Shown one piece after another: positions 43,951-52,789 of a stretch of 64,000 nt of DNA. Under the pieces are notes generated by a model, which was not told where the DNA came from, ran no database searches, and worked only from the letters and a program-made list of their open reading frames with translations. Positions within the stretch are counted from its first letter, which is position 1, and each line of letters begins with the position of its first letter. Location: assembly GCA_965262505.1 (NCBI GenBank), contig CBDHFM010000030.1, forward strand, positions 3,472,001 through 3,536,000, in the 5' to 3' direction. The position numbers and the translations under genes were made by a program. Source of the stretch: JACPPO01 sp965262505. GTDB taxonomy: Bacteria > Acidobacteriota > Vicinamibacteria > Vicinamibacterales > UBA2999.

Positions 43951-44996
43951 AGACTTCACACGCTCGGGCTCGAGTGATCATCGTGGCGGCGCTCGCCGCA
44001 CTCGCCGCATGCCGCCAGCCCGCGCCGTCGAACACCATTCGCGTGTCCGGCCATGTCGAGGCGACGGAGGTGCAGGTCGCCGCGGAGGTCGGAGGGCGTC
44101 TCGTCGATCTGCGGGCCGCGGAAGGAGACACGGTCGCTGCAGGCGATGTGATTGCGCTCCTCGACACGCGCGACATCGAGCTGCAGATTGGACGCGCCAA
44201 CGCGGAGCGCGCGACGGCCGTTGCCCAGTTGCGGCTGCTGCAGGCCGGCGCTCGCCCCGAGGACATCCGACAGGCAGAGGCGCAGGTGGATGCGGCCACA
44301 GCCGATGCCGCGGCCGCGGAGGTGGAGCGGCGCGCGGCGGACACCGACTTCCAGCGATTCGAGGCGTTGCTGCAGGCCAACGCGGGATCGCAGAAACAAC
44401 GCGATGACGCCAGGGCGAGGGTCGATGTGGCGCGTGAGCGCGAGGGCGGCGCCCGGGATCGCATTCGCGCCGCTGAGGAGGTGGTGTCACGGCTTCAGGC
44501 CGGCGCGAAGCCTGAAGAGGTGGAGGTCGCCCGAGCCCGCGTGGCCGCCGTCGACGCGCAGCTCGCGGTCCTGGAAAAGATGCGCGAAGACGCGAACGTC
44601 GTGGCGCCGGTCGGCGGCGTCGTCACGCAAACACTGACGGATGCCGGAGAGATTGTGGCGCCTGGAATGCCGCTGCTCGTGGTGACCGATCTGGATCACG
44701 CGTGGGCGAATCTGTTTGTCCCTGAGCCCCTGATACCCCGCCTCGTGCTCGGCCAGGCCGCTGACGTGCGCACGGATGCCGGCGACAGCGTGCCTGGCAC
44801 CGTGAGCTACATCTCGCCGCAGGCGGAGTTCACGCCGCGCAACGTCCAGACGGCGGACGAACGATCGAGGCTCGTCTACCGGATCAAGGTCGCCGTGGAC
44901 AACAGCGCCGGCGTGCTCAAGTCGGGCATGCCCGTCGACGCCGAACTGACACTGCCAGGCGCGCCGCAGCAGCGGAGCAACGGAGACGTGCCATGA
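43947..44996 (+). CDS. HlyD-family periplasmic adaptor (membrane fusion lipoprotein)
   Basis: A 349-residue adaptor. The signal ends in a lipobox (LAALAAC). Next come a biotinyl-lipoyl half-motif (GHVEATEVQVAAEVGGRLVD), a long Ala/Glu-rich coiled-coil hairpin (about residues 80-205), the second lipoyl half (VVAPVGGVVTQTLTDAGEIV) and a beta barrel. It would bridge the inner-membrane ABC pump and the TolC-like channel. It overlaps genes on both sides by 4 nt. Confidence 0.9.
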   Translation: MKTSHARARVIIVAALAALAACRQPAPSNTIRVSGHVEATEVQVAAEVGGRLVDLRAAEGDTVAAGDVIALLDTRDIELQIGRANAERATAVAQLRLLQAGARPEDIRQAEAQVDAATADAAAAEVERRAADTDFQRFEALLQANAGSQKQRDDARARVDVAREREGGARDRIRAAEEVVSRLQAGAKPEEVEVARARVAAVDAQLAVLEKMREDANVVAPVGGVVTQTLTDAGEIVAPGMPLLVVTDLDHAWANLFVPEPLIPRLVLGQAADVRTDAGDSVPGTVSYISPQAEFTPRNVQTADERSRLVYRIKVAVDNSAGVLKSGMPVDAELTLPGAPQQRSNGDVP

Positions 44997-45727
44997 GCGC
45001 CGCCATCGAGTTGAGCGGCGTCACCAAGCGGTACGGGTCCACGCTGGCGTTGGACGCCCTGGCGCTGCAGGTGCAACGCGGCGAGATGTTCGGGCTGATC
45101 GGCTCCGATGGAGCAGGCAAGACAACGGCGATTCGCCTGATGTGCGGACTGCTGCGCGCCGACTCCGGCGGGATCCGCGTGCTGGGCGATGACCCCGTGC
45201 GGGAGCATCGGCGCGTGACCGAACGCGTGGGATACCTGTCGCAGCGCTTCAGCCTCTACGGGGATCTCACCATTGACGAGAACGTTGCGTTCTTTGCCGA
45301 GATTCATGGCGTAAGGCAGTACGAGCGCCGCCGCGACCAGCTCCTCGACCTGACGCAGCTCACGCCGTTTCGCGCCCGCCTCGCCGATCGCCTCTCGGGA
45401 GGCATGAAGCAGAAGCTGGCGCTCGCCTGCACGCTGGTGCACGAGCCTGAGTTGATTCTGCTGGATGAGCCGACGACGGGCGTCGATCCGGTCTCCCGGC
45501 GTGAGTTCTGGAAGCTTCTCTCGGAATTCCTGTCGGACGGCATCACGATCGTGATGTCGACGCCCTACCTCGACGAAGCGGAGCGATGCGGTCGCGTGGC
45601 GCTCCTGCACGACGGGCGGCTGCTGGCCTGCGACGCGCCGTCGGCCCTGCGCGCGGCGATGCCTGGTTCTTCGTCGCTGGAAGATGTGTTCATCGCCAGC
45701 CTGACCGCAGAGGACTCCACGTCATGA
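44993..45727 (+). CDS. ABC transporter ATP-binding protein (first of two)
   Basis: A 244-residue ATPase with Walker A GSDGAGKTTAIRL, Q-loop YLSQRFSLYGDLT, signature LSGGMKQKLALA, Walker B LILLDEPTTGVDP and an H-loop position occupied by Ser-Thr-Pro (VMSTPYLDEAE) in place of the usual His. It resembles YbhF/CcmA-type drug-export ATPases. It is followed by tolC-like and a second ATPase; the YbhF protein of enterics is a fusion of two such ATPases, here kept apart by the TolC gene. Confidence 0.9.
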   Translation: MSAAIELSGVTKRYGSTLALDALALQVQRGEMFGLIGSDGAGKTTAIRLMCGLLRADSGGIRVLGDDPVREHRRVTERVGYLSQRFSLYGDLTIDENVAFFAEIHGVRQYERRRDQLLDLTQLTPFRARLADRLSGGMKQKLALACTLVHEPELILLDEPTTGVDPVSRREFWKLLSEFLSDGITIVMSTPYLDEAERCGRVALLHDGRLLACDAPSALRAAMPGSSSLEDVFIASLTAEDSTS

Positions 45728-47079
45728 CCACCATACGTCTTTGCCTTCTTTGTGGCGTTCTGCTGTTGCTGCCCGGCGTGGCGGGTGCGCAGGAGGCTGC
45801 CGCACGGGAGCTAGCCACGGAGGAGCTTGCCACGCTGCGCATCTCGCTCGAGGATGCCCAGAGCAGAGCCGTGGCGGCAAGCCATCGGCTCGCGGAGGCC
45901 CGAGCCCGCGCGGCCACGGCGGACGCAACCATCGCGGTGCGGCAGGCCGCGGATCGGCCGATCGTGGCGCTTGGGGCCGGCTATAGCCGCACCAACCACG
46001 TGGTGGAGTTCGTGGTGCCGAGCCCGACCGGCGTTCCCCGCGTGCTCTACCCGGACGCGCCGGATAACTACCGAACCGGGCTCGACCTGCAGTGGCCGAT
46101 CTATTCCGGCGGCAGGACCGACGCGCTGGAGCGCGCCGCGCGGGCCGAGGCGTCGGCGGCCGCCGCCGATGTGGCCGTGGCGCAGGCGGACCTCCGGCTG
46201 GAGGCCGCGCGCGCGTTCTGGGCGCTGGTGACTGCACGTGCCACCATGACGGTCCTCGATCGAAGCCTCACGAGGGCGCAGGCGCATGTAAGTGACGTGC
46301 GGCAGCGCCTCGCCGCCGGACTGGTACCGCCTAACGAGGTAGCGTCGGCCGAGGCGCAGGAGTCGCGGCAGCGCATGCTGCTCATCGAGGCCCGCAACCA
46401 GCGAGATCTCTCGTCGGCGGCGCTCGCGCGGCTAATCGGTGCCGACCTGCTCCAGCCGATCGAGCCCGCGGCGGCGCTCGACCTCGCCGCGCCGACGGCG
46501 CCGTCGATCAGCGGACTCGTCACGGAGGCTCGTGCCATGCGCGACGAGCGTCGGGCGTTGGCGTACCGGATCGAGGCGGCGGACGAGCAGCGCGCGGCCG
46601 CCGAGGACAGCCGGCGGCCCGTCATCGCGGTCACGGGTCGATTCGACTATGCGCGGCCGAATCCGCGCATCTTTCCGCGGGCCGAACGATGGGACGACGC
46701 CTGGGACCTGGGTGTTGCCGCCACCTGGTCCCTCTGGGACGGCGGACGCGCGCGCGCCGAAGCGACGCAGGCCGGCAGCGTTGCCACTGCCGCCGAGCAG
46801 CGGCTAGCGGAATTCGATTCGATCGTGGCACTCGAGGTGCGCCAGCGCACGCTGGAAATCGACTCGGGCCGGGCCGCGGTGGCGGCGGCCGAGGACGCGG
46901 TGGGGGCGGCGGCCGAGGCGCGCCGCGTGGTGACCGAGCGGTACGCGGCGGGCGTGATCGCACAGACCGAGGTGCTCGACGCCGATGTCGCGCTGCTCCA
47001 GGCGGAACTCGATCGCACGCGCGCGATTGCCGGCGTCCGGTTCGCGGAGGCACGGCTCGCCAGGGCACTCGGGCGATGA
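45724..47079 (+). CDS. TolC-family outer membrane efflux protein
   Basis: A 451-residue protein with a signal peptide (ending GVAGAQ) and two homologous helical halves typical of TolC/OEP channels: ARAFWALVTARATMTVLDRS, then LAAGLVPPNEVASAEAQE, and in the second half VTERYAAGVIAQTEVLDADV. Membrane beta segments include LDLQWPIYSGGRTDALERAA and ATWSLWDGGRARAEA. It is placed between the two ATPase genes with 4-nt overlaps, giving a self-contained tripartite pump. Confidence 0.92.
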   Translation: MTTIRLCLLCGVLLLLPGVAGAQEAAARELATEELATLRISLEDAQSRAVAASHRLAEARARAATADATIAVRQAADRPIVALGAGYSRTNHVVEFVVPSPTGVPRVLYPDAPDNYRTGLDLQWPIYSGGRTDALERAARAEASAAAADVAVAQADLRLEAARAFWALVTARATMTVLDRSLTRAQAHVSDVRQRLAAGLVPPNEVASAEAQESRQRMLLIEARNQRDLSSAALARLIGADLLQPIEPAAALDLAAPTAPSISGLVTEARAMRDERRALAYRIEAADEQRAAAEDSRRPVIAVTGRFDYARPNPRIFPRAERWDDAWDLGVAATWSLWDGGRARAEATQAGSVATAAEQRLAEFDSIVALEVRQRTLEIDSGRAAVAAAEDAVGAAAEARRVVTERYAAGVIAQTEVLDADVALLQAELDRTRAIAGVRFAEARLARALGR

Positions 47080-48002
47080 ACGCCATCGAGGTGCGGCAGC
47101 TCACGCGCCGATTCGGCGCCTTCAAAGCCGTCGACGATCTGAGCTTCGACGTGCGCCAGGGCGAGATCTTCGGATTCCTCGGGAGCAACGGCGCGGGGAA
47201 GTCGACGACGATCCGGATGCTCTGCGGCCTCCTTCGTCCAACGTCCGGGAGCGCGCGCGTGGGCGGCGTCGATGTCGGGAGCAGTCCGGAAGGGGTGAAA
47301 CAGCGCATCGGCTACATGTCCCAGCGTTTCTCGCTCTACGAAAAGCTGACCGTTGACCAGAACATCGCGTTCTTCGGCGGCATTTACGGGCTGGACGGTG
47401 AACGGCTCGCGGCCCGCCGCGCGTCGGTGCTTGAGATGGCGGGCCTGCGGGGGCGGGAGGGCACACTGACCGGCGCGCTCTCTGGCGGATGGAGGCAGCG
47501 CCTGGGTCTCGGCTGCGCCATCCTTCACGAGCCCCCTATCGTCTTCCTGGACGAACCGACGGGTGGTGTCGATCCGCTCTCGCGCCGGAGCTTCTGGCGA
47601 CTGATCGACGAGCTGGCCGGCAAGGGGACGACCGTGCTCGTCACCACGCACTACCTCGACGAAGCGGAGCACTGCCACCGTATCGCAATCATTCACGCCG
47701 GAAAGCTGGCCGCGCTGGGGACCGGGCCGGAATTGAAGGAGGTCTTTGCCGGGAGGCCGATTATCGAGGTGCGCGCGCCGCAGCCGGTCGAGGCGATGCG
47801 GCGGCTGGAAGAGATGCCCGGCGTCGAGAAGACGAGCATCTTCGGCACGGCCGTCCATGCCGTGATGCGTTCGTCCGACGCGAGTCCGGTGGCGATCGCG
47901 GCCGAGCTCGAGTCGGCCGGCGTCGCCGCGCACTGCACGGTCGTCGAACCGTCGCTCGAAGACGTGTTCCTCGATATCGCCGAGCGGAGCGGCCGGCAAT
48001 GA
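47076..48002 (+). CDS. ABC transporter ATP-binding protein (second of two)
   Basis: A 308-residue ATPase with Walker A GSNGAGKSTTIRM, signature LSGGWRQRLGLG, Walker B IVFLDEPTGGVDP and H-loop VTTHYLDEAEH. An extra C-terminal domain of about 80 residues is present (EVRAPQPVEAMRRLEEMPG), as in YbhF-like and DrrA-like exporters. Unlike the first ATPase it keeps the H-loop His, so the pair may form an asymmetric heterodimer in which only one site is fully catalytic. Confidence 0.92.
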   Translation: MNAIEVRQLTRRFGAFKAVDDLSFDVRQGEIFGFLGSNGAGKSTTIRMLCGLLRPTSGSARVGGVDVGSSPEGVKQRIGYMSQRFSLYEKLTVDQNIAFFGGIYGLDGERLAARRASVLEMAGLRGREGTLTGALSGGWRQRLGLGCAILHEPPIVFLDEPTGGVDPLSRRSFWRLIDELAGKGTTVLVTTHYLDEAEHCHRIAIIHAGKLAALGTGPELKEVFAGRPIIEVRAPQPVEAMRRLEEMPGVEKTSIFGTAVHAVMRSSDASPVAIAAELESAGVAAHCTVVEPSLEDVFLDIAERSGRQ

Positions 48003-49123
48003 AGGCGATCGCTGTTGCGGTGAAGGAATTCCGCCAGGTAGCCAGGGACCGTCGCACGCTCATGATTCTCCTGTTCGTGCCGGCGTTCTTCCTGCTGCTC
48101 TACGGCTACGCGCTCAACTTCGACATACGCAACATCCGGCTTGCCGTCCAGGACAACGACCGCAGCAGCGCGAGCCGCGACGTCATCTCCGCCTTCGTCA
48201 ATTCGGGGTACTTCGACCTTGTCCAGGAGGTGCCGCGCGACACCGACGTTGTCCGCGTCCTCGACAACGGCGACGCGCGCGCCGTGCTCGTCATTCCAGG
48301 AGGGTTCGCCCGTGACGCGGGGAGCGGCCGGCCGACCAGCCTGCAGCTGCTGATCAGCGGCGACAACGCCAACACCGCGACAACCGTGATGGCCTACGGT
48401 GTCGGGCTCGTGAGCGCACTCTCCACCCGTTACGAGCTCCAGGCGGGCGTCGCGTCCGCGGCCGCGCCCCTCCTGTCGGCGGAGACGCGGGTCTGGTACA
48501 ACCCGGAACTTCTCAGCACCCTGTTCCTCGTGCCCGGCCTGATTGCGTACTTCGCGATGATCACAGCTGTCGTCTCGACGGCTCTCTCCATCGTCCGCGA
48601 GAAGGAGATGGGCACGATGGAGCAGGTGAGGATGTCGCCCGTGGGACCGCTTGCGTATGTCGTCGGGAAGACCGTGCCCTATCTGTTCGTCTCTCTCGTG
48701 TCGGCGATGGCCATCATCGCCCTGTCCATGTGGCTGTTCGATTTGCCCATGCGCGGATCCTGGCCGATGCTGCTCGTGACGGTGTCGGTCTTTCTCGTTG
48801 GTGCGCTTGCCTTCGGCGTGCTGATCTCGACCATGGCCGACACGCAGCAGGTGGCGTTCCAGCTGGCGCTGCTGACGTCGTATCTGCCGACGTTCATGCT
48901 CTCTGGATTCATTTTTCCGATTGCGAGCATGCCCGAAGCGCTACAGGTGATCACCTATGCGGTGCCGGCGCGCTACTTCCTCATCGCCCTTCGCGGCATC
49001 GTCCTCAAGGGTGTCGGCGTCGCCGTGTTCTGGCAGGAGATCGCCGCACTGGTCGCGTTCGCCGGCGTCGTCCTGGCGCTGGCGTCTTTGCGTTTGAATC
49101 GGGACTGGAGCGTGGGTCGATGA
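47999..49123 (+). CDS. ABC-2 type permease (first of two)
   Basis: A 374-residue inner-membrane permease of the YhiH/YbhS-R type: one N-terminal helix (LMILLFVPAFFLLLYGYALN), a large periplasmic domain to about residue 175, then five helices with the linker REKEMGTMEQVRMSPVGPLA. It pairs with the permease that follows to form the export channel. 4-nt overlaps on both sides. Confidence 0.92.
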   Translation: MKAIAVAVKEFRQVARDRRTLMILLFVPAFFLLLYGYALNFDIRNIRLAVQDNDRSSASRDVISAFVNSGYFDLVQEVPRDTDVVRVLDNGDARAVLVIPGGFARDAGSGRPTSLQLLISGDNANTATTVMAYGVGLVSALSTRYELQAGVASAAAPLLSAETRVWYNPELLSTLFLVPGLIAYFAMITAVVSTALSIVREKEMGTMEQVRMSPVGPLAYVVGKTVPYLFVSLVSAMAIIALSMWLFDLPMRGSWPMLLVTVSVFLVGALAFGVLISTMADTQQVAFQLALLTSYLPTFMLSGFIFPIASMPEALQVITYAVPARYFLIALRGIVLKGVGVAVFWQEIAALVAFAGVVLALASLRLNRDWSVGR

Positions 49124-50235
49124 GGCGGGTCGCCCATCTGGTGCGTAAAGAGTTCCTCGAGCTCCGACAGGATCCCAGGCTGTTCGGGATCGTGATCCTC
49201 GCGCCGATCCTGCAGCTCACGATGCTCGGCTATGCAGCAACGACCGATGTTCAGGACGTACCCGTCATCGTCGTGGACCGGGATGGGTCTTCGGCAAGCC
49301 GTCAGCTCATCACGCGGTTCGAGACGTCACCGAGTTTCGCGGTGGTCGATGCCGTGACCTCGATCGACGCCATTGGCCCGTACCTCGACGGCGGAGACGC
49401 CTGGCTGGCACTCACCATTCCTGCGGACTACGGGGAGCGTATCGGGACCCACCGGCCTGTGGCGATCCAGTTCGTGGCGGACGGGACGGACGCCAACTCG
49501 ACGAACGTGGCGCTGGGCTACGCCAGGGCGCTCGTCGCGGAGTACGCGCGCGAGCTGGCGGCCTCGGGCGGCGGGCGGATCGCGTCTCCGCTCATCGGAG
49601 CGGACGTGCGCGTCTGGTTCAACCCCAGTCTCGAGAGCCGGGATTTCATGATTCCAGGCATCCTCGCGCTCGTGTTGCTGGTGGTCACGACGAACCTGTC
49701 CTCGATGGCGATCGTGCGCGAGAAGGAACTGGGCACGCTCGAGCAGCTCAACGTGACGCCGCTCGCCAGGTGGGAGCTGATTGCGGGAAAACTCCTGCCC
49801 TACGCCGTGCTGGGCATGCTGGATGCTCTCCTCGTGGTGGCCGTCGCGGTCGGCTGGTTCGAGGTGCCGCTTCGCGGCAGCTTCGCGCTGCTCATGGTGA
49901 TGTGTCTGGTGTACCTGCTGACCACGCTCGGTCTGGGTCTGTTCGTCTCGACCATCTCGCGGACGCAGCAGCAGGCGATGATGACGACATCGTTCTTCTT
50001 TCTGCTGCCGATGATCTTCCTGTCCGGGTTCATCTTTCCGATCGAGAACATGCCGGAGGTCATCCAGCAGGTGACGTACCTGATTCCGCTCCGCTACTTT
50101 CTGGTCATCCTGCGCGGAATCTTCCTGAAGAGCATCGGTCTCGAAGTGTTCTGGCCGGAGGCGCTGGCGCTCCTCGGGTGGGGCATCGCCATCCTGACGT
50201 TGGCCACGCTGAGGTCGACGAAGCGGCTCGCCTGA
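49120..50235 (+). CDS. ABC-2 type permease (second of two)
   Basis: A 371-residue paralog of the preceding permease with the same layout: VRKEFLELRQDPRLFGIVIL, a periplasmic domain, REKELGTLEQLNVTPLARWE and SGFIFPIENMPEVIQQVTYL. It is the last gene of the seven-gene operon. The exported compound is unknown; related YbhFSR systems export cationic or lipophilic toxic compounds. Confidence 0.92.
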   Translation: MRRVAHLVRKEFLELRQDPRLFGIVILAPILQLTMLGYAATTDVQDVPVIVVDRDGSSASRQLITRFETSPSFAVVDAVTSIDAIGPYLDGGDAWLALTIPADYGERIGTHRPVAIQFVADGTDANSTNVALGYARALVAEYARELAASGGGRIASPLIGADVRVWFNPSLESRDFMIPGILALVLLVVTTNLSSMAIVREKELGTLEQLNVTPLARWELIAGKLLPYAVLGMLDALLVVAVAVGWFEVPLRGSFALLMVMCLVYLLTTLGLGLFVSTISRTQQQAMMTTSFFFLLPMIFLSGFIFPIENMPEVIQQVTYLIPLRYFLVILRGIFLKSIGLEVFWPEALALLGWGIAILTLATLRSTKRLA

Positions 50236-50259
50236 GCCGGAGGCTGGCGCCTTCGCCCA

Positions 50260-50405
50260 GAGGCGCTTTCATAACCTCCAGGCGGGCCCTGACCGCGGAC
50301 AGCCTCATTCGTGCTCGGCGCCAAGAGCACCGGTCACGGGGGTGGCGCCTGCGGCGCGAACGGGGCGGCCCCGTCCGCGGCCACCCGCACCGTGCGAAAC
50401 GCTGA
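50260..50405 (-). repeat. MITE-like palindromic repeat, copy 6 (right end eroded)
   Basis: The left end GAGGCGCTTTCATAACCTC is normal, preceded by CA where a TA is expected. The core arms are intact, but the right end reads ACCGTGCGAAACGC in place of GAGGTTATGAAACCGG. It lies between the efflux operon and the N-terminally short M4 peptidase gene. Confidence 0.82.
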
Positions 50406-50501
50406 AGTCAGCGTCTTCCAACCAATCGCTTTAGTCTGGCGCGAGCGTCGGGCCCGAGTCGCCACAGCTGATTCATCACTGCGGCGGGGCCGGTGCGGCT
50501 C

Positions 50502-51887
50502 ATGCAGCGGGCCGCCAGCCTCACCAGGTGCGCCGGCGTCAGTGTATCGATCCCCGTCTCCGGAAAGGTTGCGTACTCGGGATTCGCCCCGAAACCTAGG
50601 ATCGAAATCGCGCAGGCGGTGATTGAGGGGCTCGCCGGCGGGCCGATGAATCCCGGCCTGCAGCCGGAGCTGACGATTCTACCGTTGGACGCTGGCGGAT
50701 ACGCGTTGACCTACACGGGACGCGTGTTCACGGGCGCCGACTTGCGGGTGTACTTCATCGACGCCCATACCGGCGGGCTGGTGCAGGAGTTCAGCGGTCT
50801 GTTCAAGCAGGACACCGTGGGCACCGGCCATGGCGTTCACGGCGACAACAAGAAGATCAGCGTGACGCCGTCGGCCGACGGATTCATCGCGAACGATCAG
50901 CTGCGGCCGATAGACGTGCAGACCTACGACATGAAGGGTGATCTCGAGCGGGTGAAACGCGTGCTCAACGGGAGCCTGGCGCTCCGCGACAGTGAGCTCG
51001 CCGGCGACGCGGACAACGTCTGGGACGATCCTGTCGAAGTCGATGGCCACGTGTATTCCGGCTGGATGTACGACTACGTCTTCAGACATTTTGGTAGACG
51101 CTCCTCTGCTGGAAACCTCCGTATCCTCACGCTCGTGCACCCGGTCAATCGTGACACCGTACTAAGTGCCTCTCCGGAAGACCAGAACCTGTTCTTCCTG
51201 AACGCGTTTTTCTGTCCAGCGTGTTCCGCTGACGGCAACGGTGTAATGGTGTACGGCGAGGGCCTCCCGCCTGGTTTTACGGTCGGGGGATCGCAGGTCG
51301 GCCCCTATGCTGGGGCGCTGGACATCGTCTCACACGAGTTGACCCATCTGGTTGCGGACATCTCGTCAGGGTTGGGAATCCGCAATGAGGCCGGGGCGCT
51401 CAACGAGGCGTTCGCCGACATCATGGGCGCGGCCGTCGAGTTCTTCTTTCAAAGTCCTGGCGATGGACCGCTCAAGGCGGACTACCTGATCGGAGAGGAC
51501 GTCGCCAGCCCGCTGCTCGCCGGAGTCAATCGTTCTCTGGCCGATCCGCAGCGGTTCGGAGACCCAGACCATCTGAGCAAGTTTGTGTTTGGGACAGCGG
51601 ACAACGGCGGCGTGCACACGAACTCCCTGATCGCGAGCCACGCCTACTATCTGGCGATCGAAGGTGGCACGAACCGCACGTCAGGCCTGATGGTGCAGGG
51701 CGTCGGCAGCGCCCAGCGGATTCAGATGACCGAGGTGTTCTACCGCACGTTGAGGGACGCGTTGCCGTCCAACGCGACATTCAGCCTGGCCCTGGCGGCG
51801 ACGATTCAGACCGCTCGCGATCTCGATCCGAGCGGTGGGCTCGCCTCTTCCCTCACCCAGGCTTGGGACGCCGTGGGGGTGAAATGA
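50502..51887 (+). CDS. M4 (thermolysin-like) metallopeptidase, probably N-terminally truncated
   Basis: A reading frame of up to 461 residues. It contains the end of an FTP/PepSY-like propeptide (GGYALTYTGRVFTGADLRVY, FIDAHTGGLVQEFSG) and the M4 catalytic domain: SHELTHLVADISSG (HExxH, about residue 278), NEAGALNEAFADIMG (third ligand) and DNGGVHTNSLIASHAYYLA (catalytic His). A signal peptide and the first about 100 residues of the propeptide are missing; the frame is closed by TGA at 50469. The eroded end of a MITE copy lies just upstream, so the 5' part may have been lost by rearrangement. It is probably not secreted as is. A GTG at 50493 is also possible. Confidence 0.75.
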   Translation: MQRAASLTRCAGVSVSIPVSGKVAYSGFAPKPRIEIAQAVIEGLAGGPMNPGLQPELTILPLDAGGYALTYTGRVFTGADLRVYFIDAHTGGLVQEFSGLFKQDTVGTGHGVHGDNKKISVTPSADGFIANDQLRPIDVQTYDMKGDLERVKRVLNGSLALRDSELAGDADNVWDDPVEVDGHVYSGWMYDYVFRHFGRRSSAGNLRILTLVHPVNRDTVLSASPEDQNLFFLNAFFCPACSADGNGVMVYGEGLPPGFTVGGSQVGPYAGALDIVSHELTHLVADISSGLGIRNEAGALNEAFADIMGAAVEFFFQSPGDGPLKADYLIGEDVASPLLAGVNRSLADPQRFGDPDHLSKFVFGTADNGGVHTNSLIASHAYYLAIEGGTNRTSGLMVQGVGSAQRIQMTEVFYRTLRDALPSNATFSLALAATIQTARDLDPSGGLASSLTQAWDAVGVK

Positions 51888-52708
51888 CGATCTCGACACC
51901 CCGTGGCGCGCATTGCTCGACGGTGACCAGGCTGTTGGTGCTGGCAGTCATCATCGCTGGAGCCTCACTGCTGAGCGCGCGGCCGGCCATGGCCCAGACG
52001 GCGGAGGCTCGCTGGCAGATCAGCGGCGACGTTGGATTTCAGACGACGAGGCTCGCGGCCATTCTAACCGAGCCGATCGCGTTCGAGCGGTTCGCGGAGC
52101 CTGGTGAGCTCACGCGGGAGATCGAGAGCGATCGGCAAGCCACGATCCACATCGCGGCTGGCGTGTCGGTGTGGCGGAATCTTGGCCTTCGATTTGGATT
52201 CTCGCAGTTCACGCGGACTGATGACGCGCAGCTGAGCGTGTCGATTCCACATCCGTTCTTCTTCGACCGCCATCGAACGTTCAGCCAGCCCTCGGAACTG
52301 GTGCAGCGCGAGCGTAGCCTGGACCTGCACGCGCGCTGGATGGCGCACCGGGGCGAACGCGTCGCGTTCAGTCTGTTCGGTGGACCGACCGTGTACCGTG
52401 CCAGAATCGACGCCGCAGGCGTTCAGCACACCGGAGAGGAGTACCCGTTCGAATCCTCGCCGGTGACCGGGATCGTGGCGTTCCAGCGCAATCCGATCTC
52501 TGTGGGATACGGGGTTGGCGCGGACCTGGCTGTCTTCTTCAGTCGCCATGTCGGCGTCGGGTGGCTCGTGCGGTACAACCGAGCCTCATCCACGGTCAAG
52601 ACAGCCGACGACGGATTCTTCGCGACAGTGCTCGAACGGACGGGGATCACGACCGACGTGAGGTTTGGCGGGGCCAACGTCGCCGGCGGCCTGCGGTTCC
52701 GGTTCTGA
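51884..52708 (+). CDS. Predicted outer-membrane beta-barrel protein
   Basis: A 274-residue exported protein (signal peptide to about residue 38, ending ARPAMAQ). The mature part has alternating polar and hydrophobic strands ending in a terminal aromatic (GGLRFRF), the usual barrel C-terminus. The ATG at 51884 overlaps the stop of the M4 peptidase gene, so they are coupled. No family is recognised; it looks like an OmpW/OMP_b-brl-type barrel of 8-10 strands. Confidence 0.7.
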   Translation: MTISTPRGAHCSTVTRLLVLAVIIAGASLLSARPAMAQTAEARWQISGDVGFQTTRLAAILTEPIAFERFAEPGELTREIESDRQATIHIAAGVSVWRNLGLRFGFSQFTRTDDAQLSVSIPHPFFFDRHRTFSQPSELVQRERSLDLHARWMAHRGERVAFSLFGGPTVYRARIDAAGVQHTGEEYPFESSPVTGIVAFQRNPISVGYGVGADLAVFFSRHVGVGWLVRYNRASSTVKTADDGFFATVLERTGITTDVRFGGANVAGGLRFRF

Positions 52709-52789
52709 CCGACGTCGGCCAGTTCGGCACTGCTGGCTCGACGCAGCCTCCGTTCAACGACTTCCTGTCGTCAGATCACCCTCGATACG

